Shown here: positions 40,299-51,776 of the stretch, one piece after another
How the letters are laid out: each line of letters starts with the position of its first letter
Position numbering within the stretch: position 1 is the stretch's first letter
Program-made: the position numbers and the translations under genes
Source of the DNA: Cristatella mucedo
Lineage: Eukaryota > Bryozoa > Phylactolaemata > Cristatellidae
Assembly: GCA_009760855.2 (NCBI GenBank)
Contig: WPIO01000034.1
Coordinates: forward strand, 124,001-188,000
DNA: 64,000 bases
Reading direction: 5' to 3'
Notes under the pieces: model-generated
Seen by the model: the letters and a program-made list of their open reading frames with translations, nothing else
Databases searched by the model: none
What the model was told of the DNA's origin: nothing

Positions 40299-40305
40299 AG
40301 AGAGA
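39945..40305. repeat. Polypurine tract, (GA)n and (GGGA)n
   Basis: Plus strand almost pure A/G over 360 bp: (GA)n at the edges, about 135 bp of (AGGG)n in the middle. Glu/Gly/Arg-rich frames over it are artefacts. Confidence 0.95.
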
Positions 40306-40614
40306 AGAATTTAAATGCACAAGGACACAAGTGTTGATACTTTAATGTTGGGCTTGAATTAACCATCAAGAGAGACCTGACCGAAACGAATCGAAACAGC
40401 AGTGGCTTACTGCTGAGCAGAATCACTATGCATTTTATTTGGATCTCTGAAGAAGCTCTAGGCAGTTGGATACATCAAAGCAGGGTTTGCTAACCACCAA
40501 GGCAGGTGTATAAAACAAACAGAAACGCATATGTTGAACAAAAGAAATGCTGGCACTACTAAAAACACTGAATGCCACGCGATGCAAGCACAAGCTGGTA
40601 AGGTAAAAAACAAG

Positions 40615-40765
40615 ATTGTCGGCTAATTCAACAACCGAATTTACATGAATATGGCAACAGACGAGTCTTAGCAGCCAGCAACCTCCCCCACTTGCATGAG
40701 GCGATAAAGGAATCGAACCGGCCACTAAGCAAGGACCGTGTGTGCAGCCGGGCTAAGACTCGTGA
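40615..40765 (-). mobile_element. SINE-2-like copy, old
   Basis: Reads in reverse with GTTCGATTCC box B, GAGGTTGCTGGCTGCTAAGA and GTTGTTGAATTAGC tail. Confidence 0.45.
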
Positions 40766-40769
40766 GTGG

Positions 40770-42420
40770 TGATGGGCCGGCAGAGAAGGTCGCTCAGAGA
40801 TGGCAAGCGAGCGAGCAAGTGACAATTGAGGCCATCGATGCTGATGTGAAGCAGCATGACAACAGAGCAGCATCGCGGTATCCAAGCTAGCGCTGCTGCC
40901 GTGAAATGCTGCTGCGATGCCAAGTCGGATGAGAACAAGACTGACTGACTTGCACTCTGCATCAACCCACGTCACGGCTCCAGGGCGACCACGGCACAAG
41001 CCACTAATACAGCAATAAACTAATAGCATGCCACATAATACATCATGGCAGACCAGGTGAACAGCTAATACGACAAAATCAGGTGACGTTTAGGAAATGC
41101 TACAGCGACGAATGAAACCAACATACAAACAAGGCGGCGACAAACGCAGTGGTGTGTCTGGGCCACAAGCTAGGCGTTGTAAGATGCGTTCGTCTGATCA
41201 AGTCGTTTAGCTACACCTCTGTCCAACCTCAAATCATTTGGTGATCTTGCCTTTAGACGTTGTTCCTAAAGCCTTGTTACTCGGGGCTGACGGCATCACA
41301 TCCCCTGAGTTGACGACATTTTAAAAGAAGCTTAGAATGCAGCATTTTCCTGTCCACGGGCATTGCCCTTTCAGTGCTTATTGTGCTGATGCTATGTGCA
41401 TGCTTGCTTTCCCTAGAAAATTGACACGCTTCCTTTAGAGCAGGTGCAAATTGCATCGAAAACGATTTAATTCTTTGAGGCTGCTCCACAAATGTCTCAT
41501 TATTGCTAGTCTCGTTACATTGTTTTGGGTTGGCTGAACTTTATAGAACAGCTCACTACGACATGCATCAAGCGAGTAAATCGGCAAACAATATTTTGCG
41601 CAGAAAAAATCTGACTCGGCATGACTATGCTTAATAAGGTAGGTAAGCAAAGTGGTGGGTTAGCTTCCAGCTGCCGAGAGGATCAAGTTACATGACGGTG
41701 GGCTAAAACCCTTGGCGGATCAGCAAGTGACAGCTGGGACATGTGAGTGACCAAGTTTGCCCAAGAAAGAATTAGGTTTCGTCATCACTGAAAACTGATG
41801 GCTAGCACATGAAACTGGCTGCCAGCACACGAAACTAGCAGCTGGAACACGGAAGTGACAATCGACAGACAGGTATAAGAAACTGGCAGCTGGCACATAC
41901 AACTAATAGCTGACAGATGATACTGGCTGTTAGCAGATAACAGAAACTGGTTTCGGGCAGATAAACTGGCCGCTGGCCGATCAAGCCCGCACAATCTTGC
42001 TTTGGCGAGAATCGAGTGGATCCAGTGGACTGCTGCTCGGCTGCTGAGGGGCTGACAGCAATTTTGCCAGTTCAAGTCATTCGCAATCTTGACATCTACT
42101 TTTCTTAGCCACACTGTGCAGTGTCTATAGAAAAGCTGCCAGAAGAAATAGCATGGTCACAGCTGTCAAAACATACGCGTCTCTATGTTCTACATACAGA
42201 ATCGTCCAAGCAGCAGTACTGGAATCTGATTCTCCCTCCTAGGCCGCGAGACCCGAGTCATCCTTCCCCAGCCTCAGAGCGCTCCGCGGTTCCCAAGCAG
42301 TACTCCCGCATTATCAATGTCCGAGGGACTGCACATCTATTCTTTTTTAACAGAAACTTTCCTACTCAGTTAATGGGCCCCTGTGCGACCCACTGGGTCG
42401 TAGGGGTCCAATAGAACTTA
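40770..42420. other. Upstream/intronic DNA; possible LINE-A remnant at 41.22-41.50 kb
   Basis: CTCAAATCATTTGGTGATC...TTGCCTTTAGACG...CCTAAAGCCTTG resembles the LINE-A C-terminal and tail region on the plus strand. At 41.72-41.96 kb a degenerate CAGCTGGCACA/AACTGGC motif is repeated many times in tandem. No gene recognised. Confidence 0.35.
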
Positions 42421-42699
42421 ACTTATCTTGGATTTAGCATCACCAGTACGTTTCCGAATATATTTTACACAGTACGGCAAATTCTTCTTTTTTGCATTGC
42501 GAGTTCAGCAGGCTAAAATACCACAGAATTCATTGAAAGAAATACTGCAACTTGAACAGGAATGGAGCGTAGAAGACCTGCCGGCCAGATCAGCGTTCCT
42601 CGAGCGGCTGGTCGGTACCCTAAGCAGGCCTGCGACGCGTGAATTTACACCGTCGTCGCAAGTGCGTAAACAGGCAGCGCGTTACTTCAAATGTGATTA

Positions 42700-43760
42700 T
42701 AAGTTCTGAGCTCATCCGAACGCGACAGCGAAGTGGGAGCCCTACTACCTAGCCGGGCCAGGGAGGCGGCCCGCGGGGGGGGGGGGTGGTGGGGCGTTTA
42801 CGACGCAGAAGCCACCGTAGCCCCAGCCCCAGCGTTTGAGCAACGCGAAGAAAACGCACAGCAAGCGGCTAAAAATACGCACCAAAGACGTACGTCTGTT
42901 CGTTCACCTGCACAGCTATCAACGGCAATTCAGACGCAGTCACAAGACAAGTCCAGTCGTCGGGGCAATGTCGAGGGAAGCCAGTCGATGCAGGGGTGAA
43001 GGTCAGAGGTCCACACCTTAAGGTGGCTGGGCAAATTGCATGCCTCACGGCGCCTCCTAGGTGGGGTGTGGCGCGAGCGAGTTAATGGTTCTCCGCGCTG
43101 AAATGACGCATTCTTCAGACGAATTCGAGTAGGTCGCATCCTTAAATCGCCTCCAAAAGGTAGCTTCGCTGCGCATTGTAGAGGTGCGCTCGGATCGCCG
43201 CCCAGGCCCGGTCTGGGCGGCGTACCGCCGCAGTACCTGCAGTGGACGGCCGCGTCCGCCTTTGCCCCAGCCGCTGCGATCCCGCCCCGCCTCCTCGCAG
43301 TGCCACCCAGCCCGCGTTCCCGCTGATGAGCAGCTCTGTTGGCCCAGAATTTTATTCCAGCCGTTCGCTCCGTATTAGCCAGCGGTGGACTGTTAGGTTT
43401 GTTTAGCTGCAGCTCAGTTTGGGAAGGTCCACTAAAGTACCTCTTTGACCGGGTACTTGCGGGAGGCGGGGTTGCCGTCGGGTAGAGTGAACACGAACCG
43501 CCGCCCCGCCGAAGCCTGCACGGCGGAGCTCCACAGAGTAGGCGAGGTTGCGGGTGTAAGCTGACGCTCTGACGCCAAGCACGCGTCGATACACAAACGA
43601 CGAAAGGCACACACCGAAGGGAGGCGGGCTTCAACGCTCGTATACTCAGTCGACGCTCGCAGCGTTACACCGCACAGCCGTTCTTCCATCCGTCCCGTTT
43701 CCTGCTCCTCTCCCGGTAGCGACTCACCCCTTGTAAAACCATTTCCTAATGAACCGACAT
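42700..43760. promoter_or_regulatory. CpG-rich block, likely promoter region
   Basis: This kilobase is strongly GC- and CpG-rich compared with the AT-rich introns to its left and carries a G10 run at about 42777. It sits upstream of the minus-strand TMEM144 homologue, about 3.2 kb before its start-codon exon. Long open frames cross it on both strands (for example 43634-42930 minus, 234 codons), but they are arginine/proline-rich in the way that GC-rich DNA produces by chance and show no recognisable domain. I read it as a CpG-island-like promoter rather than coding sequence. Confidence 0.4.
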
Positions 43761-43800
43761 GACCCGTAAACAAGCAGCCATAAACACAATCGGCTCATGC
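43731..43800 (-). other. Possible 5' non-coding exon of the TMEM144 homologue
   Basis: On the reverse strand AAGGG|GTGAGT forms a near-consensus splice donor at about 43730, at the right edge of the CpG-rich block. The start-codon exon at 39549 begins with an acceptor, so an upstream exon is required; this is the best donor I noticed in the right context. The 5' limit is unknown. A short upstream ATG in it closes after four codons. Confidence 0.25.
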
Positions 43801-43934
43801 AGTCGCAGCACGGCAATAAAACAATCGCGGCCGGCGTACGTATAATGTAATCCAACGTCATTCGCCTGCAGTTCCGCAAAGCGAAAAAACTAAGATGGTG
43901 TGCCGCACGAAAGTTTTCTTTAGCACAATCAAAG

Positions 43935-44290
43935 CTTGAGTGGCTTCCTGTTTGCACACGGTAGCCAACAGACTTCAGCAAACGCAGCGAATAGAAAGTA
44001 GTGAGAAGAGTAGCCTGGAAGTAGCAGCTCAGGGCGGATGAAAAGGATGTGCCAAAGTCGGCAGAAAAAAAATATGTGCTGTGGAATAGGAATTTTAGTA
44101 GGGGGTTTCGCAACCTAGGACCTGCAGAACAAAAGCTTCTGTGGCTAACGTTCAATAAGCGTAAGAATAAAATAGCTACTTTATTGTGGACAGAGAATCG
44201 TAAGACACGAGTGGTGTGAAACTTGGAGCAGCAGAGATATGCAAAATGCACGTGCTCTCTCATGTGAGTAGGATAGCCGAGCACGGGAAT
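43935..44290 (-). mobile_element. LINE-B 3' fragment
   Basis: The reverse frame gives RSFCSAGPRLRNPLLKFLF and FSADFGTSFSSALSCYFQA, matching the LINE-B end at 3050-2814 (RSFSSAGPRLWNSLPQF). Confidence 0.8.
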
Positions 44291-44339
44291 TGCACTACTT
44301 GCGGAAGGAATTGACTCGCAGACACTATGTGTAGCAGTT

Positions 44340-44905
44340 GGAGAGAAGACTATCCAGCACCTAGCTCAGATCGAGGCTCGCAAAATCCTGCTACCACCCC
44401 TTCACATCAAACTAGGTTTGATGAAGAAGTTAATTAAAGCCAAGGACCGGACTTCATCAGCTATCCGATGCATGCATGACTAGTTTCGTCGACTCGGCGA
44501 AGCAAAGATTAAAGTGAGCGTTTCTGTGAATCCTCGGATTTGAGAGCTCTTCAAACTTGACCGCACGGTGAGGCGAAACAAAGCACAGAATGTTTTTCAC
44601 CTAGTGTCTACAAACTTTCTCAGGAATTGTAAGGCAGACAAATACAAAGAACTAGTAGATGACATGCTGATGCAGTATCAGAAACTTGGTTTCCACTTTT
44701 TTTCGCTTCTATTTGGACTTCTTTCCTGACAACTGTGGTACGGTTAGTAATAAACGTGGCGAACGTTTTCATGAAGATCTTGCAACGACGAAACAAAAAT
44801 ACCTTTATTGGCCAACTACAATGCTGGCTGACTACTGCAGGACACTCACCAGAGATGCTCCCAAACAGCTGTACGAGAGACAGGTGAAGAAATCCAAGCA
44901 TTAGC
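44340..44905 (+). pseudogene. Broken copy of a widespread invertebrate TE-associated ORF
   Basis: Plus-strand pieces in order: ILLPPLHIKLGLMKKLIKA (44390 on), RRLGEAKIKVSV, RNCKADKYKELVDDML, and after a frameshift FPDNCGTVSNKRGERFHEDL, then MLADYCRTLTRDAP (up to 44904). From memory of the family, proteins with LLPPLHIKLGLMKQFVKAL and ERFHQDI..MADYCW motifs occur in many copies in arthropod, cnidarian and other invertebrate genomes, mostly annotated as uncharacterised and probably transposon-derived. At least two stops and one frameshift make this copy non-coding. Confidence 0.75.
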
Positions 44906-45234
44906 TTATGACTTTATTTTTTACAGGTATTAACCGCAAGCCTATTACTATTGACATGCATTTCGTGATGAAAAAATCAATTTATCGCAGATTATAAAAA
45001 GTAGAGCCAACTTTGCAATTTGACTGTCATATTCATGTTGGGCACAAGAAAATTGATAAGAAATGACTGATTTTATTTCAGTAACACAACTCTTGTAAAA
45101 AATTATTGACCAGTGGCACGAATGGTCGCTTGGAAATGAATTTGAACTCACGACTTTATTTGCATTGAAAATTATAAAGCCTATGCAAATACAAAGGCAC
45201 AAGGAGTCCAATTAAATTGTTCTTGCAAAGCGAC

Positions 45235-45970
45235 GTGCCGCTCAGCTAAATAAAAAGGTCGTTTATTGCACTGGAAGATATCGAAGGAATGCGGAACTTT
45301 ATTTAAACGATTGCGACCGTTCCAGTCATCAGTTAAGCAAAATAAAAAAAGGAACGGTTAGCTTCTGGGAAACACTTTTTATTCAATAGTACGTGGCTGG
45401 TGATTGGGACTAGAGGTTTTACGGGAATTGAAGTGGCAGCGTTGGCATAAAAGATCAAACAGATGTCAAAGTGAGCACACCTGGAATAGGCAAAATAATA
45501 CAGACCACTGCGAATGCTATTGGTCACACTTGTCGAAGTCAGAAACATCTGCATTGACGGCTGCCTTCTTTATTTCGTCCTCCAAGTCTACAGGGCAAGG
45601 GAGCTTGAGGCTCTTGAGGCCGTTTGTTTCTCGAGAGAGAAATGCACGATGCAGCTTCGTGAGTCACGTTCGCACTCACATGTGCGCCTACTGCACAGTG
45701 GAACGCGGAATTGAATCAGCCGATGTGGACCCAGCCGTTGTGCCGCCTACAAAAAGGAGCGTTTTCAATCGATGAGGCTGTCAAATGTAACGTTTTCCAA
45801 GACGGCGGAAACTTTGGGGCTGGCAGAAAGCAGCAGGTGGGTCGAGACGGCACAGCGTAGCAAATCCTTCTCGTTTGCAGCTGCTTCAGTTCGCTGCCTC
45901 AGCCAATTATGAACTGGTACGAGTTACACTCCCGGTAGAGCAGGGCTCGTTCATACTTAGAAGCTGCATC
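45235..45970. repeat. Diverged 0.74 kb repeat, copy 1
   Basis: It aligns in the same orientation with 50035-50780. Shared blocks include AGCGTTGGCAT, GAGCA.ACC.GGAATAG.CAAA, CGATGAGGCTG/CGATGGCTGG-type ends, GGTGGGTCGA.ACGGCA, and CAGCCAATTATGAACTGGTA. Function unknown. Confidence 0.6.
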
Positions 45971-45974
45971 GCAC

Positions 45975-48060
45975 GGTTTTTTTAGTAAGATGGTCCAATT
46001 TTTAAAATATCGTAGTCATAACATGGTGCAAATTGATGGTTAAAACGAATACTGAGAGGCACAAACGTCATTACTCCCTGTGGCTTCCTGAGAGGACACA
46101 ATCTCTTTTTCTGTGCACTTACTAGATACTGCATTGTTAGCAGAACGTACTTTTTACTATTATTTATTGCTATTTTGGTATTAGGCAGCAGCCAAGCGGA
46201 ACCGCATTGTCACCAACTGACGCCTCGCCTCAACAAACACCATCCGATGAAGATGTGCCGTGCAATGCTCTGATTCCACGAGCATAAAGAACGAACGGCA
46301 GTGAGCAAAGTTTGCCAAAAAAGTTGACGTTTACCCATAGCCAGAAAAGATTCTCAAGACGCGAAAGAGTGAGCTATTGTGATAGCAGCAACGGATGCCT
46401 CAACTCAGTCACATCCGCGTCAGAGATTCCTTGTGAATCCGCCTCAGTTTGATCTCTTTGCGTTCCTTCTAAGCGTTCCGAGTTTCTTCGAAATCCATTG
46501 CAAGTAAAACCATTTGCGTCTTAAGAGGGGTGCGAGTTCAAAGTCAAATACTGAGACCGCTAAAACGGGACGCTGCAACTCGTAGATTTCGTTTGTGGCA
46601 CCTCGGCGTTTCAGATTTAGCAAATAGCTATTTAGGGTCGCAGACGAAAGATGAGCTGCGACGAAGCTGGGGCTCCACAGAAGCTGGCTAAGGACCGCTA
46701 TCACCACGGTGGCGATGCAATTGTACGACTGAGGAGATACAAACCGTCGTATAATAAGTAATAACTGGAATTGGCGGATTGAAGCGATTGAATACAGAAT
46801 GAATGCAGCAGAACTTTCTGACTTTAATTTACATAAATTTATGACTTGAAGGCCAACGGCGTAGTCGCGGCAGGATCCTCACGATGCAGAAATTCACGCC
46901 CCAGTGAATGAATAAAAATGGACGAAACTGCCACGCAGATTGTAGAGAAACAATAAAGTCAGTAGACACATGCTCACTGTTATACGCACCGCAGCAGCCA
47001 TACCTGTTGGGAGTTTTTTATCTCAAAGACCATCCGGTGCAGGAACGTCTGTGAGGATTTCGGTACGCTAAAAGGCTTGAGCTAGGCGCCGTGGTGCGTA
47101 GCACATTGCCGGGGACTTGCAATGCAAATCCATCCCGTTTGTTTATTCTCATCAAAATCCGGCTCGTCATATAATCTATTTCAGAATTCGTATAAGAATT
47201 TGAAAACCGTTAACTCTTTGCTGAAATCGCGCCCCGCTGAATCAGCTTGCGACAGAGTCTCGCAGCCGTTGCATCCTCCTTCAAAAAGCTAGCCTGTTAT
47301 GTCCAAAATGACGATGAATCACTGACCGCCATGCGATATTAGAGCCACACCACAATAACCCATATTCAAAATTTGCGTTCATTATCTTTCCAGGCCTTAC
47401 ATCTCGTCCATGGAATCCTGGCGCCCGCGCAGGTAGTCTCAGCCTCGCGCAGGAGTATGCTGGACGGCTAAAAGCTCAATGGATGGGCGTCCTTTTAGCT
47501 GCACCGTGCGGCTGTGCTAAAATGAACCGGAAGCACCTGACTAGAAGCTACGTTTAAACACTATTAGAAGCGCACAGAGCTGATTTTAATAGTATAATTT
47601 CGGCGGAAATCCTTCAAACGGAAGGACATTCCACGTGACCCAATCTGAACTCGGGCTTGTACGGAGACCTCCACAAAAGGTTTTTCAGGTATTCTAGTCA
47701 TTCTCAACATATATTAAACTAGTTGAAATAATAGTAGCTCTAAGAAGTTTTCATACCGTCGTAATGTGATTCGGTCTCTGCGTAAGTACGTTGGCCTTCG
47801 GGAAACAGCTTGCGAACATTTGCGGTTGATAGCAAACCATGCTCAACCACGCATTAGCTCTGTCCCTGGAAATTATCCTGGACGGAGCTATGTCTGTGTG
47901 AGAAAAAACGCCCGTTTTCAGCCCATTATCAAACGTTGGTCAGTCAGGGAATGTCGTGACGGCAAACGGTAGTGCGTTCTAAACTGCGAGCCTGCAGGGG
48001 TTCTCTCTTGGAGGCAGAACGCGACGCCATGTTTATAATGAGCGCTGCATGAAAGCAAGT
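45975..48060. other. No recognisable gene
   Basis: Moderately CpG-rich DNA with short frames only (for example 46707-46444 minus, 47766-47972 plus), none recognised. Confidence 0.4.
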
Positions 48061-48063
48061 AAA

Positions 48064-48215
48064 TAAATATAAATATAATTCATTCATATAGCGCCCTAAG
48101 AGAACTTAATCTCTATTCAGGCACTTCACATATGCCTCGGGGCTCGAGCCCACGACCTCAGTCAGACCTTGGTCGGAGCGAGCACCTTAAACGCTAGACC
48201 AAACCAGCTCGGCAG
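48064..48215 (-). mobile_element. SINE-1 copy
   Basis: Reads in reverse as GAGCTGGTTTGGTCTAGCG, GTCGTGGGCTCGAGCCCC, GCATATGTGAAGTGCCTGAA and GATTAAGTTCTCTTAGGGCG, ending in ATGAATTATATTTATA. Confidence 0.85.
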
Positions 48216-48583
48216 CCCCGCAAGCTTCTTCTCGGTATCCACTTTGTCGTTCCAGTTTACTGGAAATAGAAGCAGTGTACGATTCGTTCGTCCGAAAGAG
48301 GGCGCTTTGCAAAGAATGGACTTTGCAGCTTGCATGCTACGCTCATTTTACATGGAGGATGGAAAAGGCTGCATCTCGGCGCTCAAAAGTGAGCCGGCCA
48401 AAAGCGTCCTGCGGCGCCGCCTGAGAAGAGATAGGTCACCCTATCTCAGAGCCACGGTAACGCTACTCTTAGATCATAGAACCTATTAAAAACCACGCTG
48501 GCATGAAAATAAGGCAGCTTGGTGTTTCTGAAATAGTCTGACTCGCATTCTCAATCACACCGGTAGAATGACCAACTGCGCAG

Positions 48584-48677
48584 TTCACGCCAAGCCACGC
48601 CTCTCTTTTCACGCCAAGCCACGCCTCTCTTTTCACGCCAAGCCACGCCTCTCTTTTCACGCCAAGCCACGCCTCCC
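48584..48677. repeat. 24 bp tandem repeat, four copies
   Basis: Unit TTCACGCCAAGCCACGCCTC + TCTT repeated four times with no mismatch until the last. Confidence 0.95.
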
Positions 48678-49004
48678 TCCAAGGCCAGGTGGAAAACCTC
48701 AAAGAGAAATCCTTGCTGTTTTGGCACTTTTCCAATTTACCGCGGTGCGAACGCTGCGCCGGGCACTGACACAGCAGAGCCGCATCCTTGGATGGGCGAT
48801 AGACTAGACCGGTTCCGGCAGGGTATAGCTGCCGACAGAGCTAAAAGCCTGAGGCGGCCACACGCGTTGCATCGATCTAAACGATTATTTTAAATACACG
48901 AAGACAGCTAAAAAGAAGCTTAAACGCACTGTCTATTACAATATTTTCTGGGTCTTTGTGATTTGTTCTTCGCGAGCACACGCCTGCTTCCACTAGGCCT
49001 GCAG

Positions 49005-49340
49005 CTTGGTATGATGGCACACTATTATAAGGTGGTTGCTTTCACGACCTCGGGTCCAAGGTCGTGGGCTCGAACCCTGCCGTGGGCATTCTTTTATTGC
49101 CACTGCAAGTGGTGATGATAGCTGTAAAGGCTCTTATGTCGCTGAATGAACGAGGTTTTTAAAATAGTGTTTGGTCATGCGGTTAAGGTGCTCGCCCCGA
49201 CCAAGGTCTGACTGAGGCCGTGGGCTCGAGCCCCGAGGCATATGTGAAGCGCCTGAATAGAGATTAAGTTCTCTTGGGGAGCAATATAAATGAATTATAT
49301 TTTTTTAATTATATTTTAAAATAGCTAGGCGTTTGTGTGT
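49005..49340 (+). mobile_element. SINE-2 copy interrupted by SINE-1
   Basis: Head GATGGCACACTATTATAAGG, box B GTGGGCTCGAACCC, body GTGATGATAGCTGTAAAGGC; the tail GAGGTTTTTAAAATAG is resumed after the inserted SINE-1 as CTAGGCG. Confidence 0.85.
49168..49313 (+). mobile_element. SINE-1 nested in SINE-2, with target-site duplication
   Basis: TTTGGTCATGCGGTTAAGG head, GCCGTGGGCTCGAGCCCC box B, tail GATTAAGTTCTCTTGGGG and ATGAATTATATT. Flanked by an exact 11 bp duplication TTTTAAAATAG at 49157-49167 and 49314-49324. Confidence 0.92.
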
Positions 49341-49344
49341 GCTG

Positions 49345-49455
49345 AGTTTATCATAAATAATTTAGTAATGCTTTCTATGCAGAATCTGTAATATGCCTCG
49401 AAAGATATTCAAGTCTCTGAGGGCGCTATACAAATGTATTATATAGTTATTTAGT
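49345..49455 (+). mobile_element. LINE-A/SINE-type 3' tail fragment
   Basis: TATTCAAGTCTCTGAGGGCG and CTATACAAATGTATTATATAG. Confidence 0.5.
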
Positions 49456-50034
49456 CGGTAAGCAAGTTTTTCGGTGATCCTTCGTCTCTGCGCCGCACAA
49501 TAAGATGTCTCATCTCTCTTAGGACTACGGCTGAGAAGAAGCGAAATCAAAGTTGACGGACAAGTTGCGTAAAGGTGCATAGAAACAGCTGACGGCGGCT
49601 ATCGCTGCCGACGCCAATCACGTGCAAACCTTCTGTGAACTTTTGCCTCCACAGCTTAGCTAACGATAGCGATGGTGCACGTACGTATATCCTCTTGTTG
49701 CTGCTATCAACCTTAACGTGAGCGCGTTCTTGTCTGTATTTTATTGGCTGTATAGCAGTACAGCAATTTTTTCCAAACTTTCCAACGCTGCGATAGACAT
49801 AAGTAAATATTTCAGATTCAGGATGTTTTTAATGCGAGTACAAGTTAGGTAGCCCTTGCCGGAGACAGGCGACTTTGGGGGCGGTGAACGGGCGGCCTCA
49901 GGCGAATAAAGAAGAACGCTTAGAAATGTCTATTCAAACGACCGTAGTTTGTATTTACAGTTACAAACGCACATGCGAATTCTGAAAATGGTAAGATAGT
50001 CCGTTAAAATTGCTTGAGAAAAGCTAGTGCACGG

Positions 50035-50780
50035 CGCGCCGCCTAAAAAGAGTCGTCGTTTCCACTTGAAGCCATCGGAGGAACGCGTAACTCTCTTCCG
50101 AAGATATCGACCATTCCAGCAATCTGTAAAACGAAGAAAGAAGATAGCGATTAGCGTCTAGGAGACGCAGTGTATTTTTTGGCAAGTGGTGGCCGCTTGC
50201 GAGTGGCGGTTTTAAATAAATTGAATTCCTAGCGTTGGCATTGCTATATTAAACGGACGGCAAAATGAGCAGACCCGGAATAGCCAAACGAATCCGGATA
50301 ATTGCGAGAGCTATTTACAGCGCCTGTCGTCATCAGCAGCATTAGCACCGATGGCTGGCTTTTCCCGTTCGCATGCTGAATTTACAGTGCAAAGGAGCCA
50401 CGCTTTAGACGTCAAACGGTTTTCAAAATAGTCGGGAGATATAGCGGTGGGCGTCGCGGTCACACGTACGCGTGAGGACACAGCACAGTGAGTGTCGGAA
50501 TCGAATCCGCGGAGCCCACGCGCAGTGCTCATAACAAACACGAAAGCTTTATAAAGCATTATAATTAATTGGGCGGGAAAATTTAATCCCAAGTGATATT
50601 GTCGGATAGGTTGTAGCTGGTCGGAAGCGAAGCGGCGGGTCGACGCGGCAGAAAATGGCGTATAATTTCAGCCTTCTGTCGATACAAGCTCCAGCCAATC
50701 GCCAACTGGTATAAGTAGCCCGCTGGCTAATACCGATGAATCGTATTGCGGATCCGAATATCACGCTGCTTCTTCTGTTC
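50035..50780. repeat. Diverged 0.74 kb repeat, copy 2
   Basis: Partner of 45235-45970. Its end holds CAGCCAATCGCCAACTGGTA followed by TATAAGTAG, a CCAAT-plus-TATA arrangement that suggests a promoter on the plus strand. No coding region recognised after it. Confidence 0.6.
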
Positions 50781-51129
50781 AATTGATAAATGTATGCTAA
50801 AAATACCTTAATATTAAAATCCTACAATAACCACTTGTCAAGTATATCGCCTAGCCGTGAAAAGATTATCGTTTTCATTTATTTCATTCCCGAAGAAAAA
50901 TTAACCTGTTTCTAGAGGATATCAGAAATACTCTGTCATTATCGATGCGTACTTTTTAATACTCGGCTGCAGCTTAGTGCTGCCGCATTATCACCCCCTG
51001 GGGCCCCGCCCGGCTGAATACTAACCACCAAACATAAGCCGTGCATTATCGTGATTCTACCATTGCCGACCTGGTTTAGGTAGGTGGTTAAAGTGTTGTA
51101 GACGACCAAGATCAAGGTGAAAGCAGTTA

Positions 51130-51690
51130 ATAATAATAATGATAATAATGCACTCGATAAAGCCCCCACAGAGAACTCTATCTCTTCTTAAACGCTTTAC
51201 ATTTGCTGCAAAAGTAATCACGATCGAAGGGTGAGTGGTATCATGCTTGATAAACAAAATGAATAACATGGTTAGGGGTGACATGCACAGGGTCAGCATG
51301 CAAATGTGGTTAGTGGCAGCATGCACAGTGGCAGCACGCATGAGCACATGAAGGACACTTCACAGGGACCCACTAAATGCTGTCCTAAATAGGTGTGTTT
51401 TTAAGTTCTTTTTAAATGTGGTCAAGTCAGGGGATGTTCTGACGCAATTCGGGAGGGAGTTCAGGCTTTAGGAGCATATCAACTAAATGCACGGTCTCCA
51501 AAGGATTTGAGGTTCGTACGAGGTATAAGTAAACAGTTAGATTCCGAAAAGTGGGTGGTGCGATGCGGGAGCCTTGTGGGGGGAGTAGATCTGATAGTTA
51601 GGCTTGAGTAAAAGAATGAAGGGACCTAAAAGTTAGCGTCAAAACCTCGAAGTCGATTTAATCACCGAGGTCGTGGGCTCGAGCATAATG
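51130..51690 (-). mobile_element. LINE-A 3' end
   Basis: (AAT)n with GATAATAATGCACTCGATAA, then the whole tail, then the C-terminal coding end (plus-strand ACTAAATGCACGGTCTCCAA). At about 51660 it changes to a short GAGGTCGTGGGCTCGAGC stretch like the SINE-1 box B. Confidence 0.85.
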
Positions 51691-51776
51691 GCAAGTGAAA
51701 ATCGGCACAGCGAGGTGGCAGCGTTTTAATAGTCACATTTGAGGCGGCAAATAATGTGGCAGCTAATGGCAGGTTT

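Noticed and set aside
39913-40426. Ser/Leu/Pro and Glu/Gly/Arg frames of 135-167 codons
   Set aside because: Translation of the polypurine/polypyrimidine tract.
42930-43634. 234-codon minus-strand frame
   Set aside because: It lies in a CpG-rich block where stops are rare by composition; the other strand is also open and the residues show no recognisable family.
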